From contig JBCCFW010000154.1 in the NCBI GenBank assembly GCA_039029535.1, positions 1 to 18,904 of the forward strand: 18,904 bases of DNA. The letters are read 5' to 3'. Numbering within the stretch: the first letter of the stretch is position 1; every line of letters starts with the position of its first letter. The notes below the pieces were generated by a model that saw nothing but the letters and a program-made list of their open reading frames with translations, was not told where the DNA came from and made no database searches. Of the stretch, positions 1 to 6,013 are shown in pieces. The translations under genes and the position numbers were made by a program. This stretch comes from JBCCFW01 sp039029535 (GTDB lineage: Bacteria > Acidobacteriota > JBCCFW01).

Positions 1-300
1 GAGCCCTTAGTGCAAGCTATTCCCTCTTTGCGTGATGCAAAAGCGGTTGTGAGTGGCGATACATTAGCTGTGTCAAAACCATCACCGGATCCACTATTAC
101 ACACCGCTGAGATCTTAGACGTTGATCCGAGCCGTTGTTTGTATATCGGTGATGCTGAACGTGATATTCAAGCTGCAAAAGCGGCCAATATGTACAGCGC
201 AACAGCGTTATGGGGTTATATACCCAGTGTAGATGCCGCACTTGGCTGGCAAGCGGATTTCAATTGGCAAACGCCGATTGATGGTTTCAACCATATATAG
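1..300 (+). CDS. HAD-family phosphatase (phosphoglycolate / MurNAc-6-P phosphatase type), C-terminal part
   Basis: This is the 3' part of a haloacid-dehalogenase-superfamily phosphatase of the Gph/MupP type. The frame is open from base 1 and ends at TAG 298-300, so the N-terminus with the nucleophilic Asp motif lies outside the window. Two C-terminal HAD motifs are visible. The motif III lysine is in SKPSPDPLL, and the acidic motif IV is in YIGDAERDIQAAKAA, followed by the family-typical ALWGYI. Known relatives dephosphorylate 2-phosphoglycolate or N-acetylmuramate 6-phosphate in the cytosol. The sequence alone does not separate these two activities. Codon use (TTA, GTT, AAA, GAT) and base composition resemble marine gammaproteobacteria and are quite unlike everything from ~301 onward. 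This gene therefore very likely comes from a different genome than the rest of the window. Confidence 0.85.
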   Translation, partial: EPLVQAIPSLRDAKAVVSGDTLAVSKPSPDPLLHTAEILDVDPSRCLYIGDAERDIQAAKAANMYSATALWGYIPSVDAALGWQADFNWQTPIDGFNHI

Positions 301-312
301 AGCAGCTCGAGC
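296..312. other. Probable chimeric junction (left)
   Basis: Base composition and codon use change abruptly immediately after the TAG of the HAD phosphatase gene. The AT-rich end of that gene is followed at once by GC-rich coding-like DNA. The next plausible gene is open in frame 1 from the first base after that TAG and has no start codon or ribosome binding site there. This is what is expected if sequence from two genomes was joined here. A natural recombination boundary is possible but less likely. The exact joining base cannot be fixed to better than about 15 bases. Confidence 0.6.
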
Positions 313-939
313 AAGGGAGACCGAGGTGAGGGCCGATCGCAGGTCACCATCTCGAACCATGGTCGGAGCTCGGCCGGTCGGGCCGAGCCCGGCGTCGGCG
401 GGACCCCTGTCGAGCAACCGGCGGATCTCGATCGCTTGCCCTACGGGGATCCGGCCGATCCCACTCATCCGACCAAGCCCGTGCCGGGTTCGGCGGCCAG
501 CCACCAACACCGCTCGTCCTCCACGACGACGGTCACCGAGACCACGCTGCACAGCGATCACTCGGCGACGACCGTCTCGGCGGCGGGCAGCGGGGCCAGT
601 AGTGGCTACGGCAGCTCGGCCAGCCACGCGGCGACCAACGGTGAGGGTGATGCCAAGGTCGACAACGACCTCGACCTCAACGACGTGTCGCAGCAATACG
701 TCGACGCGATCAACCTCATCGCGGCCATGGGGCCGGTGGGGACGGCGGTCGGCGTGAGCTCGAACGTCAACTCGGGCGGTGTCTCGGTCGACAACGTCGA
801 GGGCGGCGGAAGCATCGCGACCGGTGCGACCAACAGCAGTTTCTCGAACGTCGGCGCCGTCTCTCGGACCGGTGATGTCGGGGTCGGTGGGGGCATCGAC
901 CCCATCGGCATCACCGACATCATCAAGAGCGGGATCTGA
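301..939 (+). CDS. Ser/Gly/Ala/Asn-rich secreted fibre-like protein, 5' truncated (candidate amyloid subunit)
   Basis: The frame is open from 301 to TGA 937-939, giving at least 212 residues without a visible start. The TTG at 436 is the first in-frame start-like codon but has no ribosome binding site, so I read the gene as truncated at the left junction. No known domain is recognised. The middle is low-complexity Thr/Ser/Ala/Gly (around TTTVTETT and GSGASSGYGSSAS). The C-terminal half is rich in Gly, Val, Asn and Ser with beta-prone alternation (SSNVNSGGVSVDNVEGGG) and ends in GGIDPIGITDIIKSGI. This composition suits an exported fibre or amyloid subunit. It lies directly upstream of C39-peptidase and FapF-like genes, in the position where fap operons carry FapB/FapC/FapE. 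The canonical FapC repeats are not apparent, so subunit status is inferred from context and composition. Confidence 0.6.
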   Translation, partial: SSSSKGDRGEGRSQVTISNHGRSSAGRAEPGVGGTPVEQPADLDRLPYGDPADPTHPTKPVPGSAASHQHRSSSTTTVTETTLHSDHSATTVSAAGSGASSGYGSSASHAATNGEGDAKVDNDLDLNDVSQQYVDAINLIAAMGPVGTAVGVSSNVNSGGVSVDNVEGGGSIATGATNSSFSNVGAVSRTGDVGVGGGIDPIGITDIIKSGI

Positions 940-945
940 GCCGAA

Positions 946-975
946 CTGCGCTCCGGGGCTGGACCCGGGGCGCAG
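946..975 (+). promoter_or_regulatory. Intercistronic GC hairpin
   Basis: A 12-bp inverted repeat (CTGCGCTCCGGG / CCCGGGGCGCAG, one G-U pair) encloses a 6-base loop. It lies wholly between the stop of the fibre-like gene (939) and the AAAGGAG ribosome binding site (983-989) of the next gene. No T-tract follows, so it is not a classical intrinsic terminator. It fits a processing or mRNA-stabilising element, or an attenuator, of the type that lowers downstream expression relative to an abundant structural subunit. The pairing is read directly from the sequence; the function is inferred. Confidence 0.5.
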
Positions 976-996
976 GGCTCCGAAAGGAGTGCTGTC

Positions 997-1536
997 ATGA
1001 ACTCATGGCTCAAGACGACCGCGCTGGTCGTGATCGTGTCGTGGCTCCTCGCGAGCGCGACGCGTGCCGAGAGCGAGGTTCTCACCGACGCCGAGCTGGA
1101 TTCGATCCACGCCGGCGGCATCGAGGTGGCCTTGGACTTGGGAGCGACGCTCGGCTTCAGCGGCCTGGTCGATGCGGGCCATCCGGTTGCTGCGTTGGCG
1201 CCGGGCCTCGAGGCGCCGAGCGAGGCGCCGCCGATCCTCGTGGCGCCTTCCGATGGCTCCGCGACGACCGGACCGACCGAGATCACCACGCCGTCGGGTC
1301 GAGTCACGCTCGGCTTCGACGGGGTCGACCTCAATCAGATCACGACCAACATCTCCCTCGGCGGCGAGGCACTCAGCAACGCGCAGAGCTTCCTCAACGT
1401 GTTCGCCGGTGGCGACGTGTCGGTCGGCATCAACCTGCAGGTCATCATCGATCCCGCTCACAGCTCCATCGGCTTCGACGGGAACAACCTCAGCTTCGTG
1501 AACCTCTCGGAGCTGACGGGGAGTCTTCAGAGGTAA
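997..1536 (+). CDS. Small exported protein with double-glycine-like leader, candidate Fap-locus cargo
   Basis: The product is a 179-residue exported protein. The start is ATG 997, with AAAGGAG 8 bases upstream. Residues 1-24 form a Sec signal peptide (MNSWLKTT, a hydrophobic core, then ATRA). Directly after it comes LTDAELDSIHAG|G (residues 29-41). This matches the double-glycine leader recognised by C39 peptidases: L-12, S/T-11, E-8, L-7, I-4, small residue -2, G-1. The rest is Gly/Asn/Ser/Val-rich and beta-prone, with hydrophobic stretches such as DVSVGINLQVIID near the C-terminus. No known domain is recognised. The next gene, 21 bp downstream, encodes a periplasmic C39 peptidase, which makes this protein a candidate substrate. 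A minor fibre subunit or nucleator is my inference. The gene is clearly coding, but its function is not established. Confidence 0.75.
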   Translation: MNSWLKTTALVVIVSWLLASATRAESEVLTDAELDSIHAGGIEVALDLGATLGFSGLVDAGHPVAALAPGLEAPSEAPPILVAPSDGSATTGPTEITTPSGRVTLGFDGVDLNQITTNISLGGEALSNAQSFLNVFAGGDVSVGINLQVIIDPAHSSIGFDGNNLSFVNLSELTGSLQR

Positions 1537-1557
1537 GAGGCGAACGGAGCTTCCGTC

Positions 1558-2301
1558 ATGTGTCGCTGGGGAGCGAGGCGAGCGTTGCTCGTCGCAGGGA
1601 TGTCGATGCACCTCGTCTGGACGAGCCCGGTCCACGGCGCCGAGATCGCCGTGGCCGGCTCGGCCAGTCACGTGGGGAGCCGCGTGCGGGTCCCCGTCAA
1701 GAGTCTTCACGAGCTCCGTGAAGAAGGAGTCGTGCTCCAAGAGCTCGACTTCAGCTGCGGAGCCGCCGCCCTGGCGACCATCCTCCGGGGCGAGCTCGAC
1801 GTCGAGGTGGAGGAGGCCGAGATCATCTCGATGATCCTGGCCACGGGAGACATCGGAAAGATCGTCGCGCGTCGGGGCTTCTCGCTTCTCGACCTGCGTC
1901 GCTTCGTGCGCAGCCGTGGTCTCGATGCCACGGGTTACCGTCTCGACCTCGAGTCGTTGGCCGATCACGCGCCGCCGCTCATCGTGCCGGTGAGGGTCAA
2001 CGGCTTTCAGCACTACGTCGTGTTGCTGGGATTCCGTGACGGCCGCGCGCTCCTGGCGGATCCCGCGAAGGGGCGGGTCAACGTCCCGCTCAAGCAGTTC
2101 GCCCGCTGGTGGCGGGCGGCGCAAGGATGCCGGGGTTACGACTGCCGAGGCTTGGCGTTTCGGGTGTTCGACCCACGACGCCCGCCGGAGCCCGTGCTCA
2201 CCGCGCTCGACGCCACCGAGCAGGCACCACCGGGTCACGTTCTCCGACGTCTCGGCCGACCGGCGGGACCCTTCGTCCCCCTCGTGGCTGGGGAATTCTG
2301 A
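1558..2301 (+). CDS. fapD: Periplasmic C39-family cysteine peptidase, FapD-like
   Basis: The 247-residue product has an N-terminal signal (residues ~1-28, ending near VHGA) followed by a papain-like C39 peptidase domain (~45-190). The motif QELDFSCGAAALATIL contains oxyanion Gln61 and nucleophile Cys67. GFQHYVVLLGF supplies His152, and LLADPAKG supplies Asp168, so the catalytic triad is complete. No ABC-transporter or membrane domains are attached, unlike bacteriocin-exporter C39 proteins; this stand-alone exported form is typical of FapD in functional-amyloid operons. It probably acts in the periplasm on a neighbouring exported protein. Its stop overlaps the start of the next gene by one base (TGATG), which implies translational coupling with the FapF-like barrel. 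The start is ATG 1558; an internal ATG at 1600 would remove part of the signal. The family call is firm, and the Fap assignment comes from synteny and the following gene. Confidence 0.88.
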   Translation: MCRWGARRALLVAGMSMHLVWTSPVHGAEIAVAGSASHVGSRVRVPVKSLHELREEGVVLQELDFSCGAAALATILRGELDVEVEEAEIISMILATGDIGKIVARRGFSLLDLRRFVRSRGLDATGYRLDLESLADHAPPLIVPVRVNGFQHYVVLLGFRDGRALLADPAKGRVNVPLKQFARWWRAAQGCRGYDCRGLAFRVFDPRRPPEPVLTALDATEQAPPGHVLRRLGRPAGPFVPLVAGEF

Positions 2302-3500
2302 TGGCGAGCACGGCTCGTGCGTCACGGTGGCTGCTCCTCGGCGTCTTCCTGGTCGGAGTGACGAGGTCGCCGACCGTCGACGCGCTGGAGAGCGCCCCCG
2401 CGGAGGCGACGTCGGACCACCGCATCCAGCAGCTCGAGCGGCGGGTGGCGGAGCTGGAAGGGCGTCTTCAGCAGGCGCTCGGTCTCTTGGCCGAGCGGCC
2501 GGCGCCCCGAGTTGCCGCCCCGCCGCCGACGGCGGCCCCGGTCGCGCTGCCCTCCGACGCAGCCGACCGGACGAGGGAGGCCCTGCTGCAGGCGGAGGTG
2601 CAGGCGGCTGCCGAGCGACGTCGGGCGGAGATGGCGACCGGCAGTCCGCTGCTGCGACCGGGGGAGTGGGAGCTCGAGCCGTCGCTGACCTACGGCTTCA
2701 CGTCGAACAGCCGGCTCTCGATCGAGGGCTTCAGCCTGCTGCCGTTCTTCGTGGCCGGGCTCATCCGCAGCGGATCGGTCGAGCGCGACCTGGTCAGCGC
2801 GGGCTTCGCCGCCAGCTACGGTCTCTCGGGTCGTTACCAGCTCGAGGGTGAGCTGCCGTATCGCTACCGTTCCGACGACCTCGCGCTCAACGACGGCGAG
2901 GCCAAGCGTGCGAGCGGCTCGGGGCTGGGTGACCTACGGCTGGGCTTCAGCATGCATCTCAACCCGAAAGCCATCGCCGGCAGCACGACTTGGCTGGCGC
3001 GAGGCAACCTGTTCGTGCCGACCGGCAAGGATCCCTTCGACCACGATCCCGAGAACCCCCGTGACGACACCTTGCCGTTCGGCTCGGGGTTCTGGTCGGT
3101 GTCGGCCGACGTCACGGCGATCCGCCCGAGCGATCCGGTGGTGCTCTTCGCGAGCGCCGGCCTGCGCTACACGCACGGTCGCGAGGTGAGCGGCGACTAC
3201 TTGAGCGGTGACCTTTCACCGGGCCTGGCGTTCGACTACAGCCTCGGCCTGGCGCTGCAACTGAACTACCGCACCAGCCTGAGCTTCCAGCTCCAGCACT
3301 CGATCACCGACGAGACGAGTCTCGACGGCACGGACATCCCGGGCTCGCGGATCAACGACGCCCGCTTCGGCATCGGCGCGAGCTGGTCACTGAGCCCGCG
3401 TCGGAGCCTGTCGGTGTCGATCGCTGCTGGCCTGACCGAGGACGCCCCCGACTTCCTGCTGAGGGTGTCGATGCCGATGAAGTTCGGAGGGAAGGGCTGA
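2301..3500 (+). CDS. fapF: FapF-like outer-membrane amyloid secretion barrel
   Basis: The 399-residue product has three parts. A signal peptide ends near TVDA (~27-28). A periplasmic helical region follows (IQQLERRVAELEGRLQQAL, ~41-60), with a Pro/Ala linker and a second helix (~90-112). The rest, ~115-399, is an outer-membrane beta-barrel of alternating polar/hydrophobic strands. FapF of Pseudomonas is a trimeric barrel with an N-terminal coiled coil that exports amyloid subunits. Family-like landmarks are visible in order: GRYQLEGELPYRYRSD, LGDLRLGF, VPTGKDPF, LPFGSGFWSVS, DPVVLFASAGLRYTH and a C-terminal GLTEDAPDF before the final strand. The start at 2301 is chosen over longer upstream readings because it overlaps the fapD-like stop (TGATG) and is followed by a good signal peptide. 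It converges on the cytochrome gene 32 bp away. Confidence 0.85.
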   Translation: MASTARASRWLLLGVFLVGVTRSPTVDALESAPAEATSDHRIQQLERRVAELEGRLQQALGLLAERPAPRVAAPPPTAAPVALPSDAADRTREALLQAEVQAAAERRRAEMATGSPLLRPGEWELEPSLTYGFTSNSRLSIEGFSLLPFFVAGLIRSGSVERDLVSAGFAASYGLSGRYQLEGELPYRYRSDDLALNDGEAKRASGSGLGDLRLGFSMHLNPKAIAGSTTWLARGNLFVPTGKDPFDHDPENPRDDTLPFGSGFWSVSADVTAIRPSDPVVLFASAGLRYTHGREVSGDYLSGDLSPGLAFDYSLGLALQLNYRTSLSFQLQHSITDETSLDGTDIPGSRINDARFGIGASWSLSPRRSLSVSIAAGLTEDAPDFLLRVSMPMKFGGKG

Positions 3501-3532
3501 GTCGCCGGTTGCCAGCCATCGCTCGTTGCAGC

Positions 3533-4627
3533 CTACGGACCGTTGATCGGATCCCCCGGCGAGCCGTCGTGGCACTCCATGCAGAGCCCGAAGTTCTCGC
3601 GACGCAGCGTTCGCATCGCATCGGAGTCGGCCCAGCCCGCCGGGTGCGTGCGTGGGGCGCCGACATACCAGGCGTGACAGGAGACGCAGTCCTCCTGCAC
3701 GTGGCAGGCCGTGCACGAGCTGATGTTCTTCTTCGCGATCTTCGAGTGATGCTCGGCGGTCGAGAAGGGCGGGAAGTCGGCCCAGCCCGGCGGATGGAAG
3801 GTGTCGAAGCTCCACCGACCGCTGTCGAAGGTCACCCCAGCGCGGAAGTGACAGTCCTGGCAGAAGGTCTCGAGCCGATGACACGACGCGCAGACCGGGC
3901 TGTTGGCCATCGCTTCCTGTGGGTGACGATGCAGGTAACCCCCATCGTGGAAGGTCGGTGGGAGTGAGCCCTCGTGACAGGAGAGGCAGTCGGTCTGTGC
4001 GTGACAGGACGCGCAGTACTCGAGATCGCGTTCACCGTGGACCTCGTGCTGGCTCGCCCAGAGCTCGCCGTGGTCGTCGGGGATGAGCTCGCCCTCGGCG
4101 AAGGCCGTCTTGATCCGGCCGCCCCAGCCCTCGAGGTGACAGGTCGTGCAGGAGTCCGCGGCCTGCGTGCCGTCGTGGCAGGTCAGGCAGGTCTCCATCG
4201 AGGGGAGGTGCGCCCGTGTCGCCAGCCCGGCCTCTTCGACTCCCGGATGGCAGGTGGCGCAGCTCACGCCTTCCAGCTCCATGTGGATGGAGTGGGCGAA
4301 GTGGAGGTGCGCCGGCGGCAGGGCGATGGCGTTCTTGGGGTCCTTCGCCTTCTTCGACCAGCGCCAGGGGATCTCGTCGCCGTCGTGGCAGTCGAGGCAG
4401 AGGTCGCGCGACGGGATGTTGTAGTCCTTGGTCTTGGTGGACTCGGTCACGCCCTCGTGGCAGTCGATGCAGGTGAGACCCGCCTCGGCGAGATGCTTGG
4501 CGTGGTCGAAGGTCACCTCGATGCGTTGCTCCGGCATGACCACCGGGTTGCGCTCGTCGTCCTTCGTCTGGTGACCGCCGGACCACGGGTCGAAGAGGGT
4601 GGGCAGCAGCAGGACCAGCGCTTTCAT
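3533..4627 (-). CDS. Dodecaheme c-type cytochrome (12 CxxCH)
   Basis: The 364-residue protein carries twelve CxxCH heme c attachment motifs (CIDCH, CLDCH, CATCH, CLTCH, CTTCH, CASCH, CLSCH, CASCH, CQDCH, CTACH, CVSCH, CMECH). Many extra histidines are suitable as distal ligands. The opening FDHAKH...CIDCH pattern is that of cytochrome c3/c7-type multiheme proteins. A short hydrophobic N-terminus (MKALVLLLPTLF) is probably an export signal, though a cleavage site is not obvious. Its ATG overlaps the stop of the upstream beta-barrel gene by 4 bases (ATGA), so the two are translationally coupled. A periplasmic multiheme protein paired with an outer-membrane barrel resembles MtrA/MtrB-type and other porin-cytochrome conduits, which carry electrons across the outer membrane. 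Heme count and export are supported by sequence. The conduit role and its direction are inferred. Confidence 0.9.
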   Translation of the reverse strand: MKALVLLLPTLFDPWSGGHQTKDDERNPVVMPEQRIEVTFDHAKHLAEAGLTCIDCHEGVTESTKTKDYNIPSRDLCLDCHDGDEIPWRWSKKAKDPKNAIALPPAHLHFAHSIHMELEGVSCATCHPGVEEAGLATRAHLPSMETCLTCHDGTQAADSCTTCHLEGWGGRIKTAFAEGELIPDDHGELWASQHEVHGERDLEYCASCHAQTDCLSCHEGSLPPTFHDGGYLHRHPQEAMANSPVCASCHRLETFCQDCHFRAGVTFDSGRWSFDTFHPPGWADFPPFSTAEHHSKIAKKNISSCTACHVQEDCVSCHAWYVGAPRTHPAGWADSDAMRTLRRENFGLCMECHDGSPGDPINGP

Positions 4628-5979
4628 TGAGCACCTCTCTCGACGACCGGACGCTCACGGCTCTCGGCGGGGCGACTGACCCAACCCTCGTCGAAGCCGC
4701 CCTGCCACCAGGGACGCTGCTGTCGAGCCTTGCCGAGCAGCGTGCGGACGACCACGCTGCCTCGGAGGTTGTCGCGATCGCGACCGAAGAACTGCTCGAG
4801 GCTCATCGCCAGCTCGAAGCGCTGCCGCCACCGATAGGTGAGCCGGCTTCGCAAGGCGACGACCTGGTCGCTGTCGTCGAGGCGGTAGCGGTTCTCGTAG
4901 CGGTTGACCGCTGCGCCGCCGCCGAGCCGCCAGCGCGGGTTCAGGTCGAAGTCGACGTCGTAACGGGCGGCGAGACGATCACCGGAGAAGCCCGACTGCC
5001 AGCCGATCTCGCCACGGTGCTTCGTCTTGCGCACGCCAGGGCCTCGGTAGCTCGCGGTGACCGCCGCGCGGTCGAGATCCTCGGGGCCGGGGACGTCGGT
5101 GTCCTCGTAGTTGGCGTGCAGGAAGTAGGTGCCGAGCGAGAGGCCCTTGTCCGTGCGATAGGTGTAGGCGACGCGCTGCTCGGTCACCGGGTTGCTGGTG
5201 AACACCACGAAGATGGAGTCGGCCGGGAGGATGGGCTGGACCCGCAGCACCCGTCCCTCGACGTGATGACGGGGGGCCGGACTGAAGCTGGCGACCACCG
5301 CGGTCTCGCCAAAACGATCGAGCAGCAGGCTGTAGTCGGCGTTGGCGTGAACCTGCACCCGACCGAGCCGCAGCTCGAGGTCGGCACCCGCCGTCTCTTC
5401 GCGGACCTTGCCGTCGAACTCGCGTCGCTCGTAGTCGAGGCCGAAGGAGCCCGTCTTCGCCAGCCGCAAGCGCAGGCCACCGGCGTAGGTCAGGCCGTCG
5501 GTGTCGGACGACTCGTTCTCACCGAGCTCGACGGGGAAGCCCAGCGAGCCGAAGAGGTGAACGTGACTGTTCGGTCGTCCCTGAACCTTCACTCCGTCGA
5601 ACGCGCGCCAGCCGAGACCGGTGAGGGAACGTTGACGACCGAGGTGAACCGAGAGCTTGCCCGACGGTCGCCGCCAGGTGGCTTCGGCCAGCAACACCTG
5701 AAGCTCGTCCTCGCCGCCTCGCTGACCGGTGGCGAGATCGACACGGCCCCGGGCGTGGAGGTCGATCTCCCAGCGGTCCTTCGCGCCGAGGTCGCTCCAG
5801 TTGAGCCGGACGTGTTGGTCGAGCGGACGATAAGTCCGCACCGACTCGACCTCCGGTCGGTCGTGCCGGAGGTCGAAGAAGCGGAAGATCGTGGTCGTGC
5901 TGCCCGTGACCTCGGCCGTGGCGAGGCCGGGGACCACGAGCAGCGTGGCCGCGAGGAGCCCTCGATGCAGGCGTCTCAT
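4624..5979 (-). CDS. Outer-membrane beta-barrel protein paired with multiheme cytochrome
   Basis: The 451-residue product starts with a clear signal peptide (MRRLHRGLLAATLLVVPGLATA). It continues as amphipathic beta-strands with frequent Tyr/Arg/Asp turns throughout (for example GLTYAGGLRLRLAKTGSFGLDYERREF), typical of a 16- to 20-strand outer-membrane barrel. No family motif is recognised with certainty. The tail after the last barrel strand (~420-451) is polar and rich in Trp and Arg. The gene overlaps the 12-heme cytochrome by 4 bp and follows the thrombospondin-type-3 protein by 34 bp, so all three probably form one operon. Barrel-cytochrome pairs form electron conduits, and this one is shorter than MtrB (about 700 residues) and closer to Geobacter-type porins. 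A general porin or adhesin scaffold is the alternative. Confidence 0.78.
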   Translation of the reverse strand: MRRLHRGLLAATLLVVPGLATAEVTGSTTTIFRFFDLRHDRPEVESVRTYRPLDQHVRLNWSDLGAKDRWEIDLHARGRVDLATGQRGGEDELQVLLAEATWRRPSGKLSVHLGRQRSLTGLGWRAFDGVKVQGRPNSHVHLFGSLGFPVELGENESSDTDGLTYAGGLRLRLAKTGSFGLDYERREFDGKVREETAGADLELRLGRVQVHANADYSLLLDRFGETAVVASFSPAPRHHVEGRVLRVQPILPADSIFVVFTSNPVTEQRVAYTYRTDKGLSLGTYFLHANYEDTDVPGPEDLDRAAVTASYRGPGVRKTKHRGEIGWQSGFSGDRLAARYDVDFDLNPRWRLGGGAAVNRYENRYRLDDSDQVVALRSRLTYRWRQRFELAMSLEQFFGRDRDNLRGSVVVRTLLGKARQQRPWWQGGFDEGWVSRPAESRERPVVERGAQ

Positions 5980-6013
5980 GGACCGAGCCTACCTCGACAG
6001 CACGCCGTCGGGG

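Noticed and set aside
233..757. A 174-codon plus-strand open frame spanning the left junction
   Set aside because: It crosses from one genome type to another and is Arg/Ser/Pro-rich. The frame-1 reading has the better third-position G/C pattern and ends cleanly before a hairpin and ribosome binding site.
2109..2300. N-terminal extension of the FapF-like gene from 2109
   Set aside because: It overlaps the C39 peptidase coding region. ATG 2301 gives a signal peptide and the TGATG coupling.
1003..2325. A 440-codon minus-strand open frame
   Set aside because: It is antisense to the small exported protein and the C39 peptidase, both of which show signal peptides and motifs. The minus-strand product is Arg/Glu/His-rich noise.
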